NCBI GenBank assembly: GCA_002720475.1
Contig: PBIL01000010.1
Span: 19,086 to 56,677, forward strand
Direction of reading: 5' to 3'
DNA length: 37,592 nt
Origin: Roseovarius sp.
GTDB taxonomy: Bacteria > Pseudomonadota > Alphaproteobacteria > Rhodobacterales > Rhodobacteraceae
Shown here: positions 37,455 to 37,592 of the stretch, piece by piece
Numbering within the stretch: position 1 is the stretch's first letter
Layout of the letters: each line of letters starts with the position of its first letter
Made by a program: the position numbers and the translations under genes
Notes under the pieces: model-generated
The model's database searches: none
Seen by the model: only the letters and a program-made list of their open reading frames with translations
What the model was told of the DNA's origin: nothing

Positions 37455-37592
37455 CTAGTCACCTGACTCTAAAGTTCGCCACATAGGTTCTGCTGGGTCC
37501 GCTGGCAGAACCGCTTGACGGAGGCCAGGATTTCATCGGCAGATTTGACCCATTTATAGGGTTTTGGGTTTTCGTTGTGCGCCTCGATGAAG
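37455..37592 (-). mobile_element. IS630-type insertion sequence, right-edge fragment
   Basis: The last 138 bases contain the 3' end of an IS630-family transposase gene and a short downstream end. A TA in GCTAGT at 37455-37456 could be the target dinucleotide, as IS630 elements insert at TA, but the terminal inverted repeat cannot be confirmed because the other end is outside the window. Confidence 0.6.
37469..37592 (-). CDS. IS630-family transposase, C-terminal part (partial)
   Basis: The minus strand reads 40 codons from the window edge to TAG at 37471-37469: FIEAHNENPKPYKWVKSADEI, then ILASVKRFCQRT and a short tail. The pattern FI(D/E)AHN-NPKP-W-KSADEILASV-RFC is the typical end of IS630-type DDE transposases of alphaproteobacteria. 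The catalytic residues are beyond the window. Its orientation is opposite to the two broken genes on its left. Confidence 0.82.
   Translation of the reverse strand, partial: FIEAHNENPKPYKWVKSADEILASVKRFCQRTQQNLCGEL

Overview
The window is a high-GC bacterial chromosome segment that looks like an alphaproteobacterium of the Rhodobacteraceae/Roseobacter type. Supporting signs are a phasin-like protein beside uvrB, DUF1467 next to methylmalonyl-CoA epimerase, DUF1244 beside an N-formylglutamate amidohydrolase, a short-lid adenylate kinase, and promoters of the CTTGAC type. Almost all of it is dense housekeeping sequence on both strands. No tRNA, rRNA or CRISPR array was seen.

Layout. 1-2752: start of an unidentified leftward gene, a phasin-like gene behind a possible PhaR operator, and uvrB. 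2753-4403: a small accessory patch with a REP-like palindrome, a ParD/ParE-like toxin-antitoxin pair and an AT-richer Fic/Doc gene with an extra C-terminal domain. 4404-7751: DoxX-like and CysZ-like membrane proteins, a nitroreductase, DUF1467, methylmalonyl-CoA epimerase and an orphan receiver-domain protein. 7781-9209: a compact restriction-modification pair (MT-A70 adenine methyltransferase plus BglII/BstYI-like endonuclease). 9213-17371: aspS, cfa, pabB, carB and a 39-residue membrane peptide. 17437-23131: a peptide/nickel-type ABC importer with a Tat-exported binding protein, two permeases (one unusually enlarged) and a double ATPase. 23359-26553: rarA, an HtrA/Deg protease and a DUF393 protein. 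26615-31805: the distal spc/alpha ribosomal operon (rplO-secY-adk-rpsM-rpsK-rpoA-rplQ), leftward, with strong hairpins in several spacers. 31947-36368: a small membrane protein, pyk with a LacI-type palindrome upstream, N-formylglutamate amidohydrolase, DUF1244 and L-serine ammonia-lyase. 36505-37592: a decaying locus with a frameshifted Lrp/AsnC regulator fused by deletion to the tail of a GcvT-like aminomethyltransferase, ending against an IS630-type transposase.

The most interesting items are the Fic gene with its unassigned C-terminal domain, the restriction-modification pair, the ABC permease with extra membrane segments, the hairpin-punctuated ribosomal operon, and the IS-associated gene wreck at the right end. 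I found no convincing wholly new multi-gene system. Function calls rest on recognised sequence motifs and memory of the families; no database search was run.
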